Of a stretch of DNA of 22,515 nucleotides, positions 9,373 through 15,306 are shown piece after piece. Where the stretch lies: assembly GCA_020354275.1 (NCBI GenBank), contig CP070645.1, forward strand, positions 130,387 to 152,901, written 5' to 3'. The position numbers and the translations under genes were made by a program. The number at the start of each line of letters is the position of its first letter. The stretch's first letter is position 1. The notes beneath the pieces are model-generated. The model was not told the origin of the DNA and did no database searches. It worked only from the letters and a program-made list of their open reading frames with translations. This stretch comes from Dehalococcoidales bacterium. Its GTDB lineage: Bacteria; Chloroflexota; Dehalococcoidia; Dehalococcoidales; UBA2162.

Positions 9373-9402
9373 AGCATAAAGTTTAATCTGTGCAGGTGTC
9401 AA
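9373..9402 (-). promoter_or_regulatory. Candidate promoter of the penicillin-acylase-family gene
   Basis: Read on the minus strand: a perfect TTGACA, 18-base spacer, then TATGCT (4 of 6). Predicted start is near 9366, about 50 bases before the ATG at 9317. The position argues against translation starting at 9377, which lies in the -10. Confidence 0.5.
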
Positions 9403-9507
9403 TAGCATTTGTCTCATCCTTCTTCCTGCCAAGGAAAAAATTGCCGATACAGGATATGTTCAGTCGCGGTCGCAGAGCAGGTTAATGCGGCCTGACCGGG
9501 TGGTGTT

Positions 9508-9535
9508 TTAACAACGGGCTGTCCTTTGCTATACT
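9508..9535 (+). promoter_or_regulatory. Candidate promoter of the small metallopeptidase gene
   Basis: TTAACA (5 of 6), 16-base spacer, TATACT (5 of 6), with a TG one base before the -10 (extended -10). RNA would start near 9542, about 40 bases before the ATG at 9582. The divergent acylase promoter lies about 105 bp away. Confidence 0.5.
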
Positions 9536-9581
9536 TGGCTAAGGTGTCAATTACCGACTATAACCGGTATTGTAGTGCGAT

Positions 9582-9971
9582 ATGGACAGAATTAGATTTG
9601 AAGAACTTGTCGCCAGGGCCGTGGAAACACTGCCCGAACAATTTTTGGAGAGAATGGAAAACGTCGTTGTGGTGGTGGAGGACCGGCCCACCCGTGCCCA
9701 GCTGGCCAAAGCCGGGGCCGGGCGCAGTTATACCCTACTTGGCCTCTATGAAGGCCTTCCTCTTACCAGGCGTGGCCGGCACTACAACCTAGTGGTGCCG
9801 GATAAGATAACCATATTCCAGAGACCAATCGAGTCCAGGTGCCGCAACGATGACGAGATTACCGCTGAAGTGCAGAGGGTGGTACAGCATGAAATAGCCC
9901 ACCATTTCGGCGTTGATGAGGCGACAATGAGGCAGATAGAAAGGGAGAAGTACCGGCGCCGACGGAGGTAA
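9582..9971 (+). CDS. Small zincin-like metallopeptidase family protein (DUF1025/PF06262 type)
   Basis: A 129-residue cytosolic protein. HEIAHHFGVDE (103-113) is the zinc-binding HExxH motif in the context expected of this family, preceded by the usual beta-rich half (VVVVVEDRP, then LLGLYEG at 52-58). Length is typical. Proteolytic activity has rarely been shown for the family, and no substrate can be named. The C-terminus ends in EKYRRRRR, an unusually basic tail that might bind nucleic acid or membrane; this is speculation. The ATG at 9582 is the only usable start because TAG occurs in frame at 9573; no Shine-Dalgarno site is visible. Monocistronic: its own promoter, and an intrinsic terminator starting 33 bases after the stop. 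Confidence 0.88.
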   Translation: MDRIRFEELVARAVETLPEQFLERMENVVVVVEDRPTRAQLAKAGAGRSYTLLGLYEGLPLTRRGRHYNLVVPDKITIFQRPIESRCRNDDEITAEVQRVVQHEIAHHFGVDEATMRQIEREKYRRRRR

Positions 9972-10004
9972 CAAACCTGAGATAAACAGACATGGGACAA
10001 ATTT

Positions 10005-10032
10005 GAGGTTGTATTCAGGCAACCTCTTTTTT
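10005..10032 (+). terminator. Intrinsic terminator of the metallopeptidase gene, embedded in the 3' end of the convergent hydrolase gene
   Basis: A perfect 7-bp stem GAGGTTG/CAACCTC (10005-10011 and 10020-10026), 8-base loop, then TTTTTT (10027-10032). On the opposite strand the right arm and T-run encode the hydrolase's final Lys-Lys-Glu-Val-Ala codons. The T-run serves plus-strand transcription; the minus strand has only an AAATTT tract. Confidence 0.8.
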
Positions 10033-10797
10033 CAGGATGGCATAGAACATACCTCTGGCATTCTTTTCTATCCAGGGTTTATGGCCGCAGTTTTCCAGTA
10101 GCACCAAGCGAAAATCGGGCAGAATCCGGGAGAGCGGTTCTTTGACTCCTTCGGCAGGGTGGGGGTCGTAATCACCGTGAATGGCCACTACCGGGCACCT
10201 GATGTTACTACCGAGTTCCAGTAACTCCCCGGTTATTCTCATCTCCCGGGCCTGTTGCCAGACGCTTTGATAGATATCAGGCTGGGATTCCAGCCCCTCG
10301 CTCTTAAGGGGCATGGGGTTGTAAGAATCAGCCTTGGAGGTTAGCTCACCGAACCGGGCCATCTGCGTGTTTTTATCACTGATGGTCGGGTCATCCAGGC
10401 TCTCTATCAGGGCAATAGTTTCCGCCCTTTCTTTTTCACCGAGACGGCTCAACCTGGTTGGCATGATACCGGCGGCATATTCCTCCTCGTAGGGCCCGCT
10501 GCCAATGAGTATCAGCTTCATTACTAGGGAAGGGTAGCGGGCAGTAAGAATAAAGGTTAACCATGCCCCCCAGGAGAAACCAATCAAAGTAACGGGAAGG
10601 GCTGCGTTATCTTCCAGAACACCCTTAAGCTCTTTGACCTGCCCGTCCACCGTTGTTGCCGTTTGCAGCGGTTCCAGAACGCCCCTGATGAATGATAGTT
10701 CCCGGGCAACGGGTGCCATCTCCCCGGGTGCCCCCGGCCCACCGTGAATAACGGCAATATCAAAAGGGCTTTCGCCATACATTCTGAGGTTTTTCAT
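10015..10797 (-). CDS. Alpha/beta-fold hydrolase
   Basis: A 260-residue soluble hydrolase without a signal peptide. The catalytic triad is readable: nucleophile S75 in GFSWGA, acid D211 in HGDYDP and H239 in NCGHKPW. HGGPG (18-22) gives the oxyanion-hole loop and is typical of the proline iminopeptidase-like S33 branch. Between strand 6 and the acid is a helical cap (about 105-190). The substrate could be a peptide, ester or lactone; the cap is too divergent to decide. The ATG at 10797 has AGGTGAG about six bases upstream. It is divergent from the diaminopimelate dehydrogenase gene (182 bp, AT-rich, several TATAAT-like hexamers), and its last codons double as the terminator of the facing metallopeptidase gene. 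Confidence 0.9.
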   Translation of the reverse strand: MKNLRMYGESPFDIAVIHGGPGAPGEMAPVARELSFIRGVLEPLQTATTVDGQVKELKGVLEDNAALPVTLIGFSWGAWLTFILTARYPSLVMKLILIGSGPYEEEYAAGIMPTRLSRLGEKERAETIALIESLDDPTISDKNTQMARFGELTSKADSYNPMPLKSEGLESQPDIYQSVWQQAREMRITGELLELGSNIRCPVVAIHGDYDPHPAEGVKEPLSRILPDFRLVLLENCGHKPWIEKNARGMFYAILKKEVA

Positions 10798-10979
10798 ATC
10801 TGTCTCACCTATGATTAAAAAAACTATATTATATTGTTGACCTGTTATGTAAGAATAATGTGGGGTGGCTTTAACCTATTATAGCATTGTATAATCGGCA
10901 GAAACCTTTTGGCTATTTAACGGTACGCTGCCATGAGCTTCTTATTGTTTTACTACTGTGTTTAAGGAGGTTAACCGGG

Positions 10980-11957
10980 ATGATAAAAATCGGCATTGTC
11001 GGCTACGGCAACCTGGGGCGTGGAGTCAGGGGTGCCCTGGAGAGAAACCCGGACATGGAACTGGTCGCTATCCTTACCAGGAGGCCAGTAGAGGTGAAGA
11101 ATGAGGTTGGTGATATTACCGTGGTCACCCTGGACGACCAGGGTGCTTCTGTGGATATACCGGTAGATATAATGATTCTGTGTGGCGGCTCGAAAGAGGA
11201 CACGCCGCAGCAGGGGCCGTTGTTCGCACGGAGTTTCAGCACCGTGGACAGTTTCGATACCCATGCCGATATCGCCGATTACTTTCAGCGGATGGATGTT
11301 ACTGCCCGGGAGCACGGCAACGTGTCCATTATCTCGGCAGGCTGGGACCCAGGCATCTTTTCTCTGGAAAGAGTAGTTGGCGACGCTTTCCTGCCGGGGA
11401 GTAAGGGGTACACTTTCTGGGGGCCGGGGGTCAGCCAGGGCCATTCTGACGCCGCCAGGAAAGTTACCGGTGTTGCCGATGCCAGGCAGTACACGGTGCC
11501 GGTGGAGGGCGTAATCGAGCAGGTCAGAAGGGGAAGCACCCCGGACTTTACCAAGAGGGAGATGCACAAACGCGTCGTCTATGTCGTCGCCCCCGATGTG
11601 TCAGAACACGAAAGGATAAGGAAAGAGATTGTAGGGATGCCCAACTACTATGCCGACTATGATACCGAGGTGTTATTTATCACTGAGGAAGAGATGCAAA
11701 AGGACCACTCTGCCTACCCTCACGGTGGTTTCGTAATGACATCGGGATTGACCGGAGGAAACAACCGGCAGGTGCTGGAGTACCGGTGTCAGCTGAGCAG
11801 CAACCCGGAGTTCACCGGCAGCGTTCTGGTAGCCTGTGCCCGGGCAGCCTACAGATTAAAACAGAACGGTGCCCGTGGGGCGTTCACGCTGCTGGATATA
11901 CCCCTGGGTTTACTCAGCCCGCACTCCGGCGATGCCCTGAGGGGTAGTTTTATGTAG
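10980..11957 (+). CDS. ddh: meso-Diaminopimelate D-dehydrogenase
   Basis: A 325-residue protein, the usual length of NADPH-dependent meso-diaminopimelate dehydrogenases, which convert tetrahydrodipicolinate plus ammonia directly to meso-DAP for lysine or peptidoglycan. The Rossmann motif GIVGYGNLGRG is at the N-terminus. The signatures SAGWDPGIFSL, TFWGPGVSQGHSDA, MHKRVVYVV and PHGGFVMTSGLTGG follow in the family order. The ATG at 10980 has a near-perfect AAGGAGGTT seven bases upstream, which rules out a longer reading from 10887. A TATAAT hexamer lies at 10890-10895 without a convincing -35. The gene is single, convergent with the nitroreductase gene 29 bp downstream, and no other lysine gene is nearby. 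Confidence 0.93.
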   Translation: MIKIGIVGYGNLGRGVRGALERNPDMELVAILTRRPVEVKNEVGDITVVTLDDQGASVDIPVDIMILCGGSKEDTPQQGPLFARSFSTVDSFDTHADIADYFQRMDVTAREHGNVSIISAGWDPGIFSLERVVGDAFLPGSKGYTFWGPGVSQGHSDAARKVTGVADARQYTVPVEGVIEQVRRGSTPDFTKREMHKRVVYVVAPDVSEHERIRKEIVGMPNYYADYDTEVLFITEEEMQKDHSAYPHGGFVMTSGLTGGNNRQVLEYRCQLSSNPEFTGSVLVACARAAYRLKQNGARGAFTLLDIPLGLLSPHSGDALRGSFM

Positions 11958-11986
11958 GGTTTCTCAAGTGTTGCCCAGTCCCACCG

Positions 11987-12580
11987 TTAATTTTCCGGAC
12001 TGTCGGCTCCGGGCTTGAGCAGTATATCATCGAGTTCCCGGCGTGGCCGCGGGGGAGGGATTTCACCGGCGGGGTAGCCTACCGGGAGTACGGCCACCGG
12101 CACCAGGTTATCGGCCAGGTTGAAGAGGGTCTGGAACTCGGTGGCATCGTCGAAACCGCCCACCCAGCATGTGCCCAGCCCCAAGGCTGTGGCCATCAAT
12201 ACCATATGCTCAATGGCGATAAAGGCGTTGGCCATGGAAAAGGTTATTTTCTGCTGCACTGGCGATGGTGGTGAAGAGCCGTAGTATTTCAGGTACTTGT
12301 TGGCCGAACGGCTCACATTGAAATACCGGTCCAGGTCACCGAAACAGACGATAACCACCGGTGCCTGTTCGATGAGCGGCTGGTTCCAGCATATGCGGCG
12401 TAGCTCCTTCCTGACCTCCATGTCTTTAACCACCAGGAAGCTCCACGGCTGTCGGTTGCCCGCCGATGGCGCCAGCCGGGCTGCCTCCAGGAGCTGCTCG
12501 ATCATCTCGTCGGGGACTTCATCCGGAGTGAACTGGCGGATGCTGCGTCTCTTTTCTATCGCTTCCCATACTGAGAGCAT
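11987..12580 (-). CDS. Nitroreductase family flavoprotein
   Basis: A 197-residue FMN-dependent oxidoreductase fold. The N-terminal RRSIRQF (11-17) binds the flavin phosphate. LAPSAGNRQPWSFLVV (36-51) and GLGTCWVGGFD (134-144) are standard family motifs, and the C-terminal VLPVGYPAGE is also typical. Such proteins reduce nitro compounds, quinones or other conjugated acceptors with NAD(P)H, or serve as dehalogenase- or ene-reductase-like enzymes; the real substrate is unknown. The ATG at 12580 has AGGAGG at ideal spacing. It follows the crotonase gene by 59 bp on the same strand with no terminator visible, so the two are probably co-transcribed. A region of SSPPSPVQQ (102-110) is a flexible loop. 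Confidence 0.9.
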   Translation of the reverse strand: MLSVWEAIEKRRSIRQFTPDEVPDEMIEQLLEAARLAPSAGNRQPWSFLVVKDMEVRKELRRICWNQPLIEQAPVVIVCFGDLDRYFNVSRSANKYLKYYGSSPPSPVQQKITFSMANAFIAIEHMVLMATALGLGTCWVGGFDDATEFQTLFNLADNLVPVAVLPVGYPAGEIPPPRPRRELDDILLKPGADSPEN

Positions 12581-12639
12581 TTTAGCCTCCTATATTTATT
12601 TTAGGGTCTGGTTTATATTGATGGGTATAATTTTTCTAT

Positions 12640-13452
12640 TTACTCAGCCGTCCACCGGGGCTCCCTCTTCTCTACCCAGGCCCTGGGCCCCTCCCTGGTG
12701 TCAGGGGTGGTGGAATTAATCAGCATTGCCATCTCAGCCATCTCGAGGCTGATGTTGCGGTTCATGTCAATACCCCGCCAGAGGAGGCGTTTGGCGAACT
12801 GGGTGGCTACAGGGGCCTGGGTGAACTGAAGGCAGAACTCCCTGGTTGCCACGGGCAGTTCATCATGGGGGACGACCTTGCTGATGTAGCCTATCTGCAG
12901 CGCCTCTTCGGCATCAATCATCCGTCCCGACCAGATTAGCTCAAGGGCTTTGGCTATGCCGACGATCCGGGGCAGGAAGTAGCAGCCGGCGTCACCGGGT
13001 AGGAGCCCCATCCGGATGTAGTTCATGCCCACCCGGGCAGTATCGGCCATTATCCTGATGTCAGCCATGCTGGCCATATCCATGCCGGCACCAGCCGCAG
13101 CACCGTTGATAGCCGCAATGTATGGTTTGTCGAAGTTCTCCAGGGCACGGGGCACCTTGTGAACGTAGTTCCGTAGAAAATCCCTTCTGGCATAGAGGGG
13201 CGATGGCTGCCCTTCACCGGAGCCGCCGGAGCCGCCGGAGGCTGCCGCACGCACGTCCATCCCGGAGCAGAATCCCCGCCCCGCCCCAGTCACCACCAGC
13301 ACCCTTATATTGCGGTCACGTTTGGCTGTCTCAATGGCATCCACCCACTCGTTTATCATGTTCTGGTTAAAGGCGTTCAGGCTGTCGGGGCGATTGAGGG
13401 TTATGGTAGCGATGTGGTCGTCTGTAGTGTAGATGATATCTTTATATTCCAT
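12640..13452 (-). CDS. Enoyl-CoA hydratase/isomerase (crotonase) family protein with atypical active site
   Basis: A 270-residue crotonase. The oxyanion-hole segments are present (FCSGMD, 61-66; NGAAAGAGMD, 116-125). Aligned by eye with rat mitochondrial enoyl-CoA hydratase, Glu144 is replaced by D125 and Glu164 by Y145, while an aspartate (D154, in LLPGDAG) sits where PaaG/isomerase-type members often have an acid. A simple hydratase activity is therefore doubtful; an isomerase or C-C hydrolase-type activity on a CoA ester is more likely (inference). A glycine-rich linker ASGGSGGSGEG (71-81), encoded by near-repeats of GCCGGA on the plus strand, replaces part of the substrate-binding loop. 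The ATG at 13452 has GGAGG seven bases upstream. It is first in a likely two-gene operon with the nitroreductase. Confidence 0.9.
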   Translation of the reverse strand: MEYKDIIYTTDDHIATITLNRPDSLNAFNQNMINEWVDAIETAKRDRNIRVLVVTGAGRGFCSGMDVRAAASGGSGGSGEGQPSPLYARRDFLRNYVHKVPRALENFDKPYIAAINGAAAGAGMDMASMADIRIMADTARVGMNYIRMGLLPGDAGCYFLPRIVGIAKALELIWSGRMIDAEEALQIGYISKVVPHDELPVATREFCLQFTQAPVATQFAKRLLWRGIDMNRNISLEMAEMAMLINSTTPDTREGPRAWVEKREPRWTAE

Positions 13453-13491
13453 GGTTTTACCTCCATTATTTATGACATATGGGTATTAAAG

Positions 13492-13520
13492 ATTGTAAGG
13501 TGGCAGGGTAAGGCCGTCAA
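13492..13520 (-). promoter_or_regulatory. Promoter of the crotonase-nitroreductase operon
   Basis: Read on the minus strand: TTGACG (5 of 6), exactly 17 bases, TACAAT (5 of 6). The start would be near 13485, leaving a roughly 33-base leader that contains the crotonase GGAGG site. Confidence 0.6.
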
Positions 13521-13561
13521 GCTGTCCTGAAAAAAAGGTAAAGATATGTCAACAAAAAGGG

Positions 13562-13590
13562 TTGCTATTTTTGGAGGAAAATAGTATAAG
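13562..13590 (+). promoter_or_regulatory. Promoter of the DUF5658-like gene
   Basis: TTGCTA (4 of 6), 17-base spacer, TATAAG (5 of 6). Transcription would begin near 13597, only about five bases before the GTG at 13602, so the upstream start codon would be nearly leaderless. GGAGG at 13573-13577 lies inside the spacer and cannot act as a ribosome site for RNA starting here. Confidence 0.5.
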
Positions 13591-13601
13591 GTTAAGTTAG
13601 G

Positions 13602-14003
13602 GTGACCGCACTGCAATATGTAATCTGGAAACTACTGCCAGCGCGGTTGTTTTTTATAATGAGTAACCGGAACGTGCCATCAACCGTAAAGAAGCATTTC
13701 AAGAGCAGACGTTTGATGCTATCCCTGCTGGGGACGCTAATTACCCTTGTTGTCTCCGACGGTATACTTACCAATTATCTGATAAGCAGCCGGCTGGGGC
13801 GGGAGGGTAATCCGTTCCTGCAAACATGGGTTGGCGATGAGGGATTTCTCACCCTGAAAATACTGGGAGTCCTCCTTTGTTCTCTTATATTATGGGACAT
13901 ATCCAGGCGGCAACCCAAGCTGGCCACGGTAAGCAGTATTTGCTTCATAGTTATTTACTCCGGGATTGTAATCTGGAACCTGAGCATAGTGTTGATTGCC
14001 TGA
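13602..14003 (+). CDS. Small DUF5658-like membrane protein
   Basis: 133 residues from a GTG. Three hydrophobic segments (about 38-61, 82-100 and 106-132) predict an integral membrane protein. The pattern D-G-I-L-T (53-57) in the first helix, then REGNPF (67-72) and GFLTLKILG (81-89) fits the DUF5658 family as I recall it; its function is unknown. The start is uncertain: no Shine-Dalgarno site precedes the GTG at 13602 or the ATG at 13659. The extra 19 residues (WKLLPARLFF) are not obviously a signal. The basic segment KKHFKSRR (30-37) before helix 1 suggests a cytoplasmic N-terminus. Divergent from the crotonase operon; no terminator is seen in the 133 bp before the next, convergent gene. Confidence 0.72.
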   Translation: MTALQYVIWKLLPARLFFIMSNRNVPSTVKKHFKSRRLMLSLLGTLITLVVSDGILTNYLISSRLGREGNPFLQTWVGDEGFLTLKILGVLLCSLILWDISRRQPKLATVSSICFIVIYSGIVIWNLSIVLIA

Positions 14004-14136
14004 TTCCGGGGGAGTTCCTCTATATTTCGGCAGGGTAGTTGATTGCTGGTAATTCCCAGCGTCCCGAGCGCATCACATTCAGCAACAGGCGTTCTTTGAT
14101 GCATTAAAGCGGGTAAGTCTTCCGTTGCAGTATTGG

Positions 14137-14688
14137 CTAGCTAATGATAATGTCATCGAGAGAACGCTTGGGCACATGACGGACGCCTTCATCGTCCCAC
14201 CACCCCCGGACATTTCCATCCTCGCCGACGGGGTCAATGACCGTTTTATCTTTGGGTTTACCCAGGGCCAGCACCAGGAGGATTTCGTAGCGTGATGGTA
14301 TTGACAGTGACTCGCGTAGCCTGTCCCTGTTTATGGCGCCGATAATGCATCCCCCCAGGCCTTTTTCGGTAGCCCCGAGCATAATGCTCTGGACGGCTAT
14401 TCCATGGTCGCAGCCGAAGGACGGCCTGATGTCCCTGTCTCCCAGGACAATGATATAGGCTGAAGGCCATTCTCCTTCAGGGGGGTTGCCTGCCAGGCCG
14501 ATATTCCGGAATATAAGCCCGTTTTTTTCCGGGTCGCAGGAAAGGAAATATTTCAGTGGTTGTACGTTGGCCGCTGACGCCGATAATCGTGCCAGGTCAA
14601 CAAGCTCTTTGAGCGTCTCAACCTCAATAGCGGTCTCTTGGTAAAACCGGCGTCTACTCCTGTTCTTTAGTATCAGGTCTCTGAACAT
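14137..14688 (-). CDS. Nitroreductase family protein, short form
   Basis: 183 residues. The N-terminus NRSRRRFYQ (9-17) is the FMN-phosphate-binding motif, LSASAANVQPLKYFL (35-49) the next family block, and GLGGCIIGAINR (110-121) the flavin-stacking segment. It is short, with a WWDDEGVRHVPKRSLDDII tail seen in nitroreductases of anaerobes. Similarity to the nitroreductase at 11987-12580 is limited to motifs, so this is not a recent duplicate. The ATG at 14688 has GGAGAG about six bases upstream. It may act on quinones, nitro compounds or a flavin partner; no neighbour helps decide. It is transcribed away from the importer operon. Confidence 0.88.
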   Translation of the reverse strand: MFRDLILKNRSRRRFYQETAIEVETLKELVDLARLSASAANVQPLKYFLSCDPEKNGLIFRNIGLAGNPPEGEWPSAYIIVLGDRDIRPSFGCDHGIAVQSIMLGATEKGLGGCIIGAINRDRLRESLSIPSRYEILLVLALGKPKDKTVIDPVGEDGNVRGWWDDEGVRHVPKRSLDDIIIS

Positions 14689-14953
14689 GGTCTACTCTCC
14701 GCTAACTTAATATTTCGCTTTATGGCTCGATATGGTCTATCTCAGCAAAATAGCACCATGTCCAGACAATGTCAAACCTTCTTGGGGGTGGGCGTAAATG
14801 GGCTTTCGGCAACTTATCTTCAGAAGCTAATCGGGTTCTTATTAGCCGTTACAACCACTTGCCACACTGCAATCATTGAGAATAGTCAATATAAACCGTT
14901 TATAACTCCTGTCATTCTCTATGGATAGTAACATGATTTTGTTCTCAGCGTTT

Positions 14954-14982
14954 TTGACATTGTCTGTCAATCCTGATACACT
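14954..14982 (+). promoter_or_regulatory. Candidate main promoter of proVWXX with overlapping inverted repeat
   Basis: A perfect TTGACA, 17-base spacer, TACACT (4 of 6) preceded by TGA (extended -10). The -35 is the left half of an inverted repeat TTGACA-TTGTC-TGTCAA (14954-14970), a possible operator. RNA from here would carry a leader of about 318 bases before the ATG at 15307. Confidence 0.5.
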
Positions 14983-15029
14983 TACCCCTAACCTTGTAAA
15001 GACGGCGCTATAACCCCAGGCCATTCTTT

Positions 15030-15107
15030 AAAGGAGGTTTTCTACATCTTAATAGTAGTTTAAGTAATTGGGCGTTAAACTGAGTACCGATATTACTGTT
15101 AATGGCC
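15030..15107 (+). promoter_or_regulatory. Orphan Shine-Dalgarno tract plus bulged hairpin in the proV leader
   Basis: AAAGGAGG at 15030-15037 is followed at normal spacing by ATC, not a usual start codon, and no reading frame results. Downstream, bases 15071-15086 and 15094-15107 pair over 13 base pairs (including one G-U) interrupted by bulges (A79, T81-G82, G104 in the last digits), with loop CCGATAT. Pairing was found by eye. Similar tract-plus-hairpin pairs precede both proX genes. Confidence 0.4.
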
Positions 15108-15306
15108 GTATTGCTACATTCATTACATGACTTATTAAGGTTATAATTTCCTGTGGGCGCTGACCCTTATTCCCTCATGATTCCACTTGGTTCCCGGGAC
15201 TTTCTTTTTGTCCTTTCCTGAATAATTATACCGGGGCTGACAACGCTCTTTTACTAATGAATGATTCCACGACTATCTCCACCAAATAACTTGTCTGAGG
15301 AAAGAA

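Larger units (their letters stand above)
14689..15306. other. Long intergenic region: leader of the osmolyte-importer operon
   Basis: 618 bases without a convincing gene. The short open frames here (for example 14722-14928 plus and 14842-15024 minus) lack ribosome sites and recognisable protein features. The region holds a strong candidate promoter at 14954-14982, a second consensus TATAAT at 15142-15147 with a poor -35 (TTCATT at 15119-15124), an isolated Shine-Dalgarno-like AAAGGAGG at 15030-15037 and a bulged hairpin at 15071-15107. I checked by eye for ydaO (c-di-AMP), glycine and T-box-like cores and saw none. Confidence 0.7.

Noticed and set aside
9318..9377. A longer acylase reading from the ATG at 9377.
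   Set aside because: It would start inside the candidate promoter's -10 and place 20 polar residues before the signal segment, with no ribosome site.
10887..10979. A longer diaminopimelate dehydrogenase reading from 10887.
   Set aside because: The Rossmann motif should be at the N-terminus, and AAGGAGGTT fits the ATG at 10980 precisely.
14070..14103. GCATCA/TGATGC inverted repeat downstream of the DUF5658-like gene.
   Set aside because: Six pairs with a loop of about 21 bases and no T-run; likely chance.
14722..15024. Short open frames in the gap before proV (14722-14928 plus; 14842-15024 minus).
   Set aside because: No ribosome sites and no recognisable domains; the two overlap on opposite strands, and the known leader signals (promoter, tract, hairpin) explain the region better.
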